Source: Streptomyces sp. S465
GTDB taxonomy: Bacteria > Actinomycetota > Actinomycetes > Streptomycetales > Streptomycetaceae
Assembly (NCBI RefSeq): GCF_026898115.1
Contig: NZ_CP114036.1
Span: 2,728,001 to 2,792,000, forward strand
Reading direction: 5' to 3'
Length of the DNA stretch: 64,000 nucleotides
Shown: positions 43,197 to 51,265 of the stretch, one piece after another
Layout: the number at the start of each line of letters is the position of its first letter
Position numbering within the stretch: the stretch's first letter is position 1
The notes under the pieces: generated by a model
Told to the model about the DNA's origin: nothing
Seen by the model: only the letters and a program-made list of their open reading frames with translations
Databases searched by the model: none
Program-made: the position numbers and the translations under genes

Positions 43197-43406
43197 TTAC
43201 GCGCTCCCCGGCAGCCGGTCGAAATCACCCCGCTTGAGCCCCTGGACGAAGGCAGCCCAGGGGGCCGGACCCGTGGTGATGACGGCTGCCGGGTCGTCGC
43301 TCTCGCGCAGGCGTATGAGGCCGTTCGGCGTCGTGGCGACTTCGACGCAGTCCTGACCTCCGACTCCGCTGCTGAAACTCGACTTTCGCCATTCGAGCCC
43401 GGACAT
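43197..43406 (-). CDS. DUF397 small protein, copy 2
   Basis: 69 residues, ATG 43406 with GAGGAGA upstream. LEWRKSSFSSG signature; C-terminal RESDDPAAVI ... GDFDRLPGSA shared with copy 1. It starts 10 nt after the stop of the intact XRE regulator: a two-gene operon. Confidence 0.92.
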   Translation of the reverse strand: MSGLEWRKSSFSSGVGGQDCVEVATTPNGLIRLRESDDPAAVITTGPAPWAAFVQGLKRGDFDRLPGSA

Positions 43407-43416
43407 GGGGTTCTCC

Positions 43417-44310
43417 TCAGAGCGTGTACAGCAGATGCTGCACGAGCCTAAGTGAGTCACTGCGCATATAGGACTCGCGTTCGGGGTTCGCGTCAATCGG
43501 CGGCAGTGCCGCCGTCGTGAGACGTTCGAAAGCGGCGCCGTACTGAGCGAGATGCGCCTGGCCGGCGAGGAACGCGGAGGACACGGGGTGCTCGACGTAG
43601 ACCGTGTTCAGCTCGGGCACTTCGGCCTCGAAGAGGATGAACGCGGCCGCCGGCGTCGCCGGGGAGAGGGCCGCCTTGAACGGCAGGAGCTGGATGCGGA
43701 CATGCGGCAGCCGAGCCATCTCCACAAGGTGCTCGATCTGGCGGCGCATGACGCCGTTCTCCACGAACTGCATGTGGAACGCCGCTTCGTGGATGACCGC
43801 GTGAAAGGTCGGCGGCGCCTCCCCGGCCAAGACCTCCTGACGCTTCAGCCGGAACTCGACATACGTGTCCAGCAAGCTGGGGTCCGCCTCGGGCTCGCCT
43901 CCGGCCGTCAGGGCTCTCGCGTACTCGGGGGTCTGGAGTAATCCGGGCACATACATCCACTGGAACGAGCGGTGAGCCACCGAAGTCGCCTCGAGTTCCG
44001 CGAGATCATGAGCGCTCTGAGGGAGCGGGGATTTGCGGTAGCCCGACCACCACCCCTTCCCCTTGGACTCGCTCATGGCGACGAGCGCGTCAGCAAACGA
44101 TTCATCTTGGCAACCATATCCAGCGAGCAGCGCACGGAGCTTCACCTCGGGAATGGCCGTTCGACCCGCCTCGATGTGCCCGAGGTGCGGCGAGCCGAGA
44201 TCAGCGAAAGCTCCTGCCTCTGCTGCGGACAAGCCGCGCTCATTGCGAAGTCTTCGCAGTTCCGTACCCAGACGCCGTTGCCGCTGCGTCGGGTTGGCGC
44301 GTAGCCCCAT
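43417..44310 (-). CDS. XRE-family regulator with DUF5753 domain (WhiJ-like)
   Basis: 297 residues. The HTH_31-type helix-turn-helix is in residues 12-67 (LGTELRRLRNERGLSAAEAGAFADL, HLGHIEAGRTAIPEVKL). DUF5753 spans about 105-290 (YVPGLLQTPEYARAL, EAAFHMQFVENGVMRRQIEHL, LLPFKAALSPATPAAAFILFE). Proteins of this layout, paired with DUF397, act in development or antibiotic control. Divergent from the HATPase gene, so the three form the common regulator/DUF397/anti-sigma-like kinase module. Confidence 0.93.
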   Translation of the reverse strand: MGLRANPTQRQRRLGTELRRLRNERGLSAAEAGAFADLGSPHLGHIEAGRTAIPEVKLRALLAGYGCQDESFADALVAMSESKGKGWWSGYRKSPLPQSAHDLAELEATSVAHRSFQWMYVPGLLQTPEYARALTAGGEPEADPSLLDTYVEFRLKRQEVLAGEAPPTFHAVIHEAAFHMQFVENGVMRRQIEHLVEMARLPHVRIQLLPFKAALSPATPAAAFILFEAEVPELNTVYVEHPVSSAFLAGQAHLAQYGAAFERLTTAALPPIDANPERESYMRSDSLRLVQHLLYTL

Positions 44311-44392
44311 GACGACCTCCTCGTGATCGTGAGCAGTCTGCCCGGTTGGAGCAGCCGGGGGCCACTCATTGGAGGGAAACGAGCCATTGAGG

Positions 44393-44422
44393 TTGCAGAC
44401 TGGAAACCTACCTCTCTACCGT
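44393..44422 (+). promoter_or_regulatory. Promoter of the HATPase gene
   Basis: TTGCAG (44393-44398), 18-bp spacer, TACCGT (44417-44422). A perfect 14-bp palindrome, CCAACGGCCGTTGG, lies between it and the gene (44452-44465). Confidence 0.45.
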
Positions 44423-44484
44423 CGAAGGACAATCACCCAACCGGCATCCGCCCAACGGCCGTTGGCCGAAGGAGGCAACACCTC

Positions 44485-44913
44485 ATGAGCGCCCAGCTCC
44501 CCCGTGCCGACTTCTCCCTCGTCTTCCCGCCCGACCCCGGCTGGGTCCGTACCGCCCGCGAAGCGATCCGTACCGCCCTGCGCACCGCGAACCGCACCGA
44601 CTTAACGGATACCGCGCTGCTCCTGACCTCCGAAGCCGTCACCAACGCCGTCAACGCCTGCCGGAGCAGCGGCTGTTCGGCCCCCGTCACCCTCTACGCC
44701 GAGTGGGGACCGTACGGCACCCTGCGCGTTCTGGTGAGCGACGACGCCCCCGGCCTCCCCGCGCAACGCACCCTCGCCGGAGACGCGACCGATGCCGAGA
44801 GCGGCCGGGGGCTGCTCATCATCGGCAGCTCCGCCACCGACTGGGGCGTCTGCCACCACGGGCCGGGCCCCGGGAAAGCGGTGTGGTTCCAGGTCAGCGG
44901 GGCCCGTTCATGA
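44485..44913 (+). CDS. HATPase_c_2 (anti-sigma-factor-like) ATP-binding protein
   Basis: 142 residues from ATG 44485 (AAGGAGG upstream). GHKL ATPase N-box LLLTSEAVTNAVNAC; G1 motif VSDDAPGLP; G2 SGRGLLII. No phospho-acceptor or sensor domain is present. Such RsbW/SpoIIAB-like proteins are very common next to XRE/DUF397 pairs; they may bind sigma factors or anti-sigma antagonists. Confidence 0.9.
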   Translation: MSAQLPRADFSLVFPPDPGWVRTAREAIRTALRTANRTDLTDTALLLTSEAVTNAVNACRSSGCSAPVTLYAEWGPYGTLRVLVSDDAPGLPAQRTLAGDATDAESGRGLLIIGSSATDWGVCHHGPGPGKAVWFQVSGARS

Positions 44914-45050
44914 ACAGCCCAGGTGCGTACAGCATGCGAGAGGGCTCGGGGGTCGTCCTTCTCACTTGCGGTCAGATGGGCGGGGGCGGTCCACGCGCCG
45001 CATTACGGTGACGACACGTTCCCCCTGTTCATCGGCGTCTGGAGGATGGT

Positions 45051-45434
45051 GTGCGGTACAAAGGGCCGCTTTCGAAGCGGGTCACCGGCCCGGTCAATCG
45101 GTGGGTTGCCGGGTTGCGCTCCTCTCCCCGGTGGGGGCGGCTGGTGAGCGGGCGCCTTACGGTCGTGACGTACACGGGGCGGCGCTCGGGCCGTACGTTC
45201 AGCACGCCGGTGGCCTACCGGCGGGCCGCCGACCTCGTGACGATCGGCGTGGCCATGCCCGAACGCAAAACGTGGTGGCGCAACTTCACCGATGAGGGCG
45301 GCCCGATATCGCTGGACCTGGACGGGGGCGACCGCACGGGACACGCGGTGGCCCGGGTCGACGGGAAGGGGCGCGTCACCGTCACCGTGCGGCTCGACCC
45401 CGGCCCGCCCGCCGGGGGCGGTAGCGGTCGCTGA
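45051..45434 (+). CDS. Deazaflavin (F420)-dependent nitroreductase-like protein
   Basis: 127 residues, GTG start with GGAGGATG. The pattern VVTYTGRRSGRTFSTPVAYRR followed by WWRNFTDEGGPISLDL matches the DUF385/Ddn-type split-barrel family, which binds F420. The last residues (PGPPAGGGSGR) are low-complexity and the protein is slightly short for the family. Activity on quinones or nitro compounds is inference. Confidence 0.75.
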   Translation: MRYKGPLSKRVTGPVNRWVAGLRSSPRWGRLVSGRLTVVTYTGRRSGRTFSTPVAYRRAADLVTIGVAMPERKTWWRNFTDEGGPISLDLDGGDRTGHAVARVDGKGRVTVTVRLDPGPPAGGGSGR

Positions 45435-45533
45435 CGCGGCCACGTACCGCGCCCAGCCGCTTGCCATGCCCCCTTCACGTTCTACGCGGAGCCGTTCCGT
45501 AAGATCGACGGCCACACGGGGGAAGGAACAGCG

Positions 45534-46628
45534 ATGAAACAGCTGATGAGCGGCGTGCGCAGCCGCGTGCGTCGGCGGACCGCTCTGGCCGGCGGCGCCG
45601 TCGTGGTGCTGGTGGCGGCCGGGCTCGGCACCTGGTCCACGGACACCTGGCCGTTCGACAAGGACAGCTACTGCTGGGGCGCCTGGAAAGAGGACAGCGG
45701 ACCGCACTTCCTGAGCGGCGAGGCCATCGACGAGGACAACGCCGGCCGTACGTCGAAGGAGACCGCGCCGACACCACGGCGGCCGCAGGGGCGGTGCACG
45801 GTCTCGCTCCACTCCGAGGACGCCGACGTGGCCGAGAAGACCGAGGTCACGGTCGTCTACGGCCCCGCGCCCGAGGACGCCGCGGAGCGTGTCGAGTGGA
45901 TCGGCGGATACCTCGGCGACCGGGCGATGCCGCTGCCCGACGGACTGCCGGGCGCCACCGACGGCAGGCACGCGCTGCTGGTGCTGCCCAAGGAGTGCGA
46001 CACCCGCGACGGGCGGCCGACCGCGGTGACGCTCGACGCCACCGCGGAGTCGGTCTACCGCGACTCCACCATGTCGGGTGACGCGGGGCTCGGCGGCTCC
46101 CAGTCCGTGGCCCGGCTGCTGGTCGCGGTCGCCAACCGGGCGATGGAGAAGGCGGGTTGTGCCCCGGCGAAGCCGCTCGAGGTCCACTCGCCGATCACCA
46201 CACTGCCCGAGGAGGAGGAATCCTTCTTCACCCGCGCCTGCCGGATCAGGGGCCTGGACCTCGGCGATGCGGCCGAGGAGCTGGAGTACCAGGTCGGCGC
46301 GGTCACCCGGGACCTCCAGTCGTGTTCGGTGCGGCTGCGGCGCGGCGAGGGCCGGTACTTCGACGCCCTGATGGTCGCCCAGCCACGTCTGGCCGCGCTG
46401 TTCGACGGCGTCACCGGCAGCAAGGCGCCGGCGCGCGGCTGGCGCGGTACGGGGGTCTTCGCCGACGAGTACAAGGTCGTACGGGCCGGATGCGCGGACC
46501 GCCCGCTCACCGTGCTGATGCTCGCCCCGTCCACCCGCGAGACGACGCCGTACTTCGCCACCTTCGCCAACGCCGTGGCGCGACGCATCGGTTGCGCGCC
46601 CATCGCACCTGGGGGGACCGACCGATGA
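45534..46628 (+). CDS. Membrane-anchored protein, paralogue 1
   Basis: 364 residues, ATG 45534 with GGAAGGAA. Short basic cytoplasmic tail, one membrane segment (residues about 17-35), then an extracytoplasmic domain with CWGAWKED, several further cysteines and a C-terminal RRIGCAPIAPGG. The stop overlaps the next gene by ATGA. The next gene has the same layout (CWGALSRDD ... RIGCGPLRLTLP), so the two arose by duplication. Function unknown. Confidence 0.85.
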   Translation: MKQLMSGVRSRVRRRTALAGGAVVVLVAAGLGTWSTDTWPFDKDSYCWGAWKEDSGPHFLSGEAIDEDNAGRTSKETAPTPRRPQGRCTVSLHSEDADVAEKTEVTVVYGPAPEDAAERVEWIGGYLGDRAMPLPDGLPGATDGRHALLVLPKECDTRDGRPTAVTLDATAESVYRDSTMSGDAGLGGSQSVARLLVAVANRAMEKAGCAPAKPLEVHSPITTLPEEEESFFTRACRIRGLDLGDAAEELEYQVGAVTRDLQSCSVRLRRGEGRYFDALMVAQPRLAALFDGVTGSKAPARGWRGTGVFADEYKVVRAGCADRPLTVLMLAPSTRETTPYFATFANAVARRIGCAPIAPGGTDR

Positions 46629-47836
46629 CCGACCGCACCGGGGACAACCAGCACCCCGACAGCACCGAGAACCCCGAGCAGGACGGCGACACGACCGCCG
46701 TGCCGCCGCCGCACGAGCGGCACCGCCCCTGGTGGCACTGGCGGCGCCTGACCGGCAGCCGGCTGCGGCTGGCCGTGACCACGGGCGTGGCCGGGGCCGT
46801 CGCCGGGGCGCTGCTCGGCGGCGCGGGAGTGGCCTGGCGGGCCGAGGCGGGTCCGTTCGCGGACGACCGGGCCTGCTGGGGGGCGCTCAGCCGGGACGAT
46901 GTGGCGGCGCTGTTCGACGGCAAGACGGACATCGAGACGTCCGACGTGCCCATCACCACCGACCGCATCGGCTCCGAGGGCCCGTCGGGCGCATGCCGTC
47001 TGACGTCGCCGCGCGGGCGGCGGATCACCGTCGAGGCGCACCAGCTGGACACCCGGTTCGGCGGCTCGGGCGACCAGTGGGCCGATGAGTTCCTGTCCGC
47101 GCGGCTCACCCCGCTGGGCGGCGGGCTGCTGGGCATGGCCTCGGACACCCGGGCCTGGCTCGCGGTGCCCGACGGCTGCATAGGCCGGCCGAGCCGGACC
47201 GGCGTGTCCGACGGCCCCACCGTGATCGACATGGACACCGGCTGGACCGTCTACGACGACGAGGTCGACACCGAGGCCCGCGACGCGCTCGCCCGCGCCG
47301 TGGTCACGCTCGTCAACCACTACATGGCCGACCAGGGCTGCACGGGCACCATCGCCGACCCGGTCGGCGGCATGCCCGCGCCGCCGCGCTTCCTGGACGA
47401 GAAGAAGGACGCCATGTGCGGCGTCGAGGGGCTGCCGCTCCCCGCCGCGTACAAGCGCGGGGGGCTGGGCCGTGCGCTGGTGACCCGGGGCGACGGCCCG
47501 GTGCGCACCTGCGACCGCGATGTGCTCTTCGGCCACCCCGGGCTGCGGCTGATGACGGTCGAGGACCCCCGGCTGGCCGTGCTCTACGACCGGCTGTCCC
47601 TGGACGGCGCCAAGGAGCCGGTCAAGGCCGGTGAGGGCGACGGACGCGGCTTCGTCCGCGACGACATGGGGATGTTCCAGGCGGAGTGCCAGACCGGCCA
47701 GGTCACCTTCCTGGTCCGGGCGGACGACGCGGACCGCCCCGGCGCCATCCGTGCGCTGCTCACCCGCTATGTGGCCGCGGAGGCCGACCGCATCGGCTGC
47801 GGTCCGCTGCGCCTCACGCTGCCCGAGGACGGCTGA
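46625..47836 (+). CDS. Membrane-anchored protein, paralogue 2
   Basis: 403 residues from the overlapping ATG. The N-terminal tail is acidic and Pro-rich (about 40 residues), then WWHWRR and a membrane segment near residues 50-70. The extracytoplasmic domain has at least six cysteines. Two internal segments (residues 90-230 and 260-400) look alike, suggesting an internal repeat. Convergent with glnE. Function unknown. Confidence 0.85.
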   Translation: MTDRTGDNQHPDSTENPEQDGDTTAVPPPHERHRPWWHWRRLTGSRLRLAVTTGVAGAVAGALLGGAGVAWRAEAGPFADDRACWGALSRDDVAALFDGKTDIETSDVPITTDRIGSEGPSGACRLTSPRGRRITVEAHQLDTRFGGSGDQWADEFLSARLTPLGGGLLGMASDTRAWLAVPDGCIGRPSRTGVSDGPTVIDMDTGWTVYDDEVDTEARDALARAVVTLVNHYMADQGCTGTIADPVGGMPAPPRFLDEKKDAMCGVEGLPLPAAYKRGGLGRALVTRGDGPVRTCDRDVLFGHPGLRLMTVEDPRLAVLYDRLSLDGAKEPVKAGEGDGRGFVRDDMGMFQAECQTGQVTFLVRADDADRPGAIRALLTRYVAAEADRIGCGPLRLTLPEDG

Positions 47837-47885
47837 GGCACCGCTTCACCGCGCCATCAGTACCCGTCGATTCCCGTGGTCGCCG

Positions 47886-50800
47886 TCAGTTCTCGTAGTC
47901 GTAGAACAGCCGCTCCACCACCGCCCGCGCCCGGCGGGTGGTGCGGCGGTAGTCCTCCAGCGCCTCGCCGACGTGGCCGGGGCCGTAGCCCAGGTAGCGG
48001 CCCACCGCGGCCAGTTCGCGGACGTCGGTCGGGAAGGTGTCGCCGGGGCGGCCGCGGACCAGCATGACGGCGTTGCGGACGCGGCTGGCCAGGACCCACG
48101 CCTCGTCCAGGGTCTGGGCGTCCTCGGTGGAGATCAGTCCGGCGGCGTGGGCGGCGGCCAGGGCCTGGCGGGTGCGGGTGGTGCGCAGACCGGGCTCGGC
48201 CCAGCCGTGGCGCATCTGAAGCAGCTGGACGGTCCACTCGACGTCGCTGAGGCCGCCGCGGCCGAGTTTGGTGTGGGTGGTGGGGTCGGCCCCGCGCGGC
48301 AGCCGTTCGGACTCCATCCGGGCCTTGAGCCGCCGGATCTCGCGGACCGCGTCCTCGCCCAGCCCCTGGGACGGGTACCGCAGCGGATCGATCAGCTCGA
48401 TGAACCGCTCGCCGAGCCCGGGGTCGCCCGCGACCGGTTCGGCGCGCAGCAGCGCCTGGCTCTCCCAGACCAGCGACCAGCGGCGGTAGTAGGCGGCGTA
48501 GGAGGCGAGGGTGCGCACCAGCGGGCCGGACTTGCCCTCGGGGCGCAGGTCGGCGTCGATGAGGAGGGGCGGGTCGACGGTGGGGAGCTGGAGCAGCCGG
48601 CGCATCTCGTTGGCCACGGCGAAGGCGGCGCGGGCGGCTTCCTGTTCGTCGGCGCCCTCGCGCGGCTCGTGGACGAAGAGCACGTCCGCGTCGGAGCCGT
48701 AGCTGAGCTCATGACCGCCGAAGCGGCCGAGACCGATCACGGCGAAGCGGGTGGGCAGCTCATCGCCCCAGGTGTCGCGGACGGCGGCGCGCAGGGCGCC
48801 GGCGAGGGTCGCGGCGTTCAGATCCGAGAGGGCGTCACCGACCATGTCGACCAGCGCGGCGGCGTCCACGGGCGGTTCGGCGGCGGGGACGGTGGGCCGG
48901 GCCGGCACATGGGGTTCGGACTCCTTGAGGGCGGTGGGCAGCTCGGAGCGCTTGGCCGCCGAGGGGGCGGGCGCGGGCCCGGTGGCCCGGCCCGGCGTCC
49001 GGTCGCCGGACGGCGGCCAGCTCACGGTGGGGCGCACCTCGCCGTTGGCCAGCCGGGCGCTTTCGATGATGTCCGCCGCCGCGGTACGGAACATCTCGCG
49101 CCGCCGCACCCCGCGCGCCACCGCGACCGCCTGCTCGGCACCGTCGGCGCGGCCGACGGCGGCCAGCACCTCCTGCTCCAGATGGGCCCGGCCGCGCGGG
49201 CGCAGCCCCTCCGGGTCGCCGAGCAGGGCGACCGCCTCGGGGGCGCGCAACAGCAGGTCGGGGGCGAGCCGCCCGGCGGACAGCACCCGGGCCAGGTTCT
49301 CCGCGGCGGCGCCCTCGTCCCGCAGCAGCCGCAGGTACCAGGGGGTTTTGCCGAGCGCGTCGGAGACCTTGCGGAAGCCGAGCAGTCCGGCGTCCGGGTC
49401 GGCGGAGTCGGCGAACCAGCCCAGCAGCACCGGCAGCAGCGTGCGCTGGATCGCCGCCTTCCGGGTCACCCCGGACGCCAGCGCCTCCAGGTGCCGCAGC
49501 GCCCCGGCCGGGTCCGCGTAGCCCAGGGCCGTGAGGCGCTGGCCGGCCGCCTCGGAGCTGAGCCGGATCTCACCGGGCTCCAGTTGGGCGACGGCGTCCA
49601 GCAGCGGCCGGTAGAAGAGCTTCTCGTGCAGCCGCCGCACCTCGCGGGCGTGCCGCCGCCAGGCGGTGTCCAGTTCGGTGACCGGCTCCGTGCGGAACCC
49701 CAGCGACCGGCCGAGGCGGCGCTGATCGGCCTCGTCCTCGGGCATCAGATGGGTGCGGCGCAGCCGGTGGAGCTGGATGCGGTGCTCCATGGTGCGCAGG
49801 AAGCGGTACGCGGAGTTCAGCGCGGCGGCGTCGGTGCGCCCCACATAGCCGCCCGCGGCCAGCGCCGCGAGCGCGTCCAGCGTCGTGCCGCTGCGCAGCG
49901 ACTCATCGGACCGCCCGTGCACCAACTGGAGCAGCTGGACGGCGAACTCGACGTCGCGCAGGCCGCCGGGGCCCAGCTTGAGTTCGCGGTCGACCTCGGC
50001 GACGGGGATGTTCTCGACCACGCGGCGGCGCATCTGCTGGACGTCGGGCACGAAGTTCTCGCGCTCGGCGGCCTGCCAGACGAGCGGCGCGAGGGCGTCC
50101 ACGTACGCCTGGCCGAGCGCGCCGTCGCCCGCGACCGGACGGGCCTTCAGCAGCGCCTGGAACTCCCAGGTCTTGGCCCAGCGCTGGTAGTACGCCAGAT
50201 GGCTGGAGAGGGTCCGCACCAGCGGGCCGTTGCGCCCCTCGGGGCGGAGGTTGGCGTCGACGGGCCAGATGGTGCCCTCGACGGTGACATCGGAGCAGAC
50301 GCGCATCAGCCGGGAAGCGAGCCGGGTGGCGGCCCGTACCGCCTCGTCCTCCGGAACGCCCTCCACCGCCTCCGCCACGAAGATCACATCCACGTCGGAG
50401 ACGTAGTTGAGCTCGCGGCCGCCGCATTTGCCCATGCCGATCACGGCCAGTTTGCAGGCGGCGGCGTCCTGCGGCTGCTCCTCGGCCGCGATCTCCAGCG
50501 CGGCCCGCAGCGTCGCGGTCGCCAGGTCGGCCAGTTCGGCGGCCGTCTGGGTGATCTCGGTGGTGCCGCACACATCGCGGGCCGCGATGGCCAGCAGCGC
50601 CCGCCGGTAGGCGACGCGCAGCGCGTCGGCCCGGGGCAGCCCCGCCCCGGGCTCGCCCCAGACGCCCTCGGCCAGGGCCCGCTCGAACTCGGGGGTGGTC
50701 GGGTGCAGATCGGCCGACTCGTAGGTCACCAGGGCGTGCCAGTCCTGCGGATGGCGGGCGAGGTGGTCGCCCAGCGCCTCGGAGGCGCCGAGCACACCGA

Positions 50801-51116
50801 GCAGCCGGTCGCGCAGCGGTTTGGCGGTGACGAGGGTGTCCAGCAGCGCCTGCCGGGAACCGGCCCGCTGCCCGCCGTGCTCCCCCGGGCCGCTCTGCTC
50901 CTCCTCCTCGGGCAGCGCCTCGACCAGCCGGACCAGCCCGAGCAGCGCCAGATCCGGATCGGCGGTCGCGCCGAGCCCCTCCAGCAGTACGGAATCGCTG
51001 CGCACCCCGGCCAGCTCGGGCGCGTCCAGCAGCCGCTGGGCGGCCGAGGCGTCGGTGAAACCGTGCCGCAGCAGCCGGGTGAAGTTGCTGCTCCTGCGTC
51101 CCTGCGGTACGGACAT
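47886..51116 (-). CDS. glnE: Bifunctional glutamine synthetase adenylyltransferase/deadenylylase
   Basis: 1076 residues, ATG 51116 after GGGAGGCGGG. Two nucleotidyltransferase halves: KLAVIGMGKCGGRELNYVSDVDVIFV (N-terminal, deadenylylating) and FAVIGLGRFGGHELSYGSDADVLFVHE (C-terminal, adenylylating), each followed by a DANLRPEG/DADLRPEG block. GlnE regulates GlnA by AMP transfer to a tyrosine. A low-complexity Pro/Ala linker (about residues 690-755) makes it longer than the E. coli enzyme (945). It follows the adjacent glutamine synthetase by 149 bp. Confidence 0.96.
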   Translation of the reverse strand: MSVPQGRRSSNFTRLLRHGFTDASAAQRLLDAPELAGVRSDSVLLEGLGATADPDLALLGLVRLVEALPEEEEQSGPGEHGGQRAGSRQALLDTLVTAKPLRDRLLGVLGASEALGDHLARHPQDWHALVTYESADLHPTTPEFERALAEGVWGEPGAGLPRADALRVAYRRALLAIAARDVCGTTEITQTAAELADLATATLRAALEIAAEEQPQDAAACKLAVIGMGKCGGRELNYVSDVDVIFVAEAVEGVPEDEAVRAATRLASRLMRVCSDVTVEGTIWPVDANLRPEGRNGPLVRTLSSHLAYYQRWAKTWEFQALLKARPVAGDGALGQAYVDALAPLVWQAAERENFVPDVQQMRRRVVENIPVAEVDRELKLGPGGLRDVEFAVQLLQLVHGRSDESLRSGTTLDALAALAAGGYVGRTDAAALNSAYRFLRTMEHRIQLHRLRRTHLMPEDEADQRRLGRSLGFRTEPVTELDTAWRRHAREVRRLHEKLFYRPLLDAVAQLEPGEIRLSSEAAGQRLTALGYADPAGALRHLEALASGVTRKAAIQRTLLPVLLGWFADSADPDAGLLGFRKVSDALGKTPWYLRLLRDEGAAAENLARVLSAGRLAPDLLLRAPEAVALLGDPEGLRPRGRAHLEQEVLAAVGRADGAEQAVAVARGVRRREMFRTAAADIIESARLANGEVRPTVSWPPSGDRTPGRATGPAPAPSAAKRSELPTALKESEPHVPARPTVPAAEPPVDAAALVDMVGDALSDLNAATLAGALRAAVRDTWGDELPTRFAVIGLGRFGGHELSYGSDADVLFVHEPREGADEQEAARAAFAVANEMRRLLQLPTVDPPLLIDADLRPEGKSGPLVRTLASYAAYYRRWSLVWESQALLRAEPVAGDPGLGERFIELIDPLRYPSQGLGEDAVREIRRLKARMESERLPRGADPTTHTKLGRGGLSDVEWTVQLLQMRHGWAEPGLRTTRTRQALAAAHAAGLISTEDAQTLDEAWVLASRVRNAVMLVRGRPGDTFPTDVRELAAVGRYLGYGPGHVGEALEDYRRTTRRARAVVERLFYDYEN

Positions 51117-51265
51117 CCCGCCGCCTCCCGTCCCTGGTCGACTCCGCGCCGCCCGATCACGCGCCGCGCACAGCGTGATCAATGCGCCGCTGACGAGCCT
51201 AAGCGACCTCGGCGGCGAAGCGGCAGGTCCGGGCGGGGGCGCGGCCGGCGCCCCCGCCCGGCCCG

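Larger units (their letters stand above)
42781..43320. repeat. Tandem duplication, 400-bp unit
   Basis: 42781-42920 and 43181-43320 are about 94% identical, offset by exactly 400 bp. The unit covers the end of a DUF397 gene, its start region and the 3' end of an XRE/DUF5753 gene. The upstream copy has lost the rest of the XRE gene. Confidence 0.9.
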
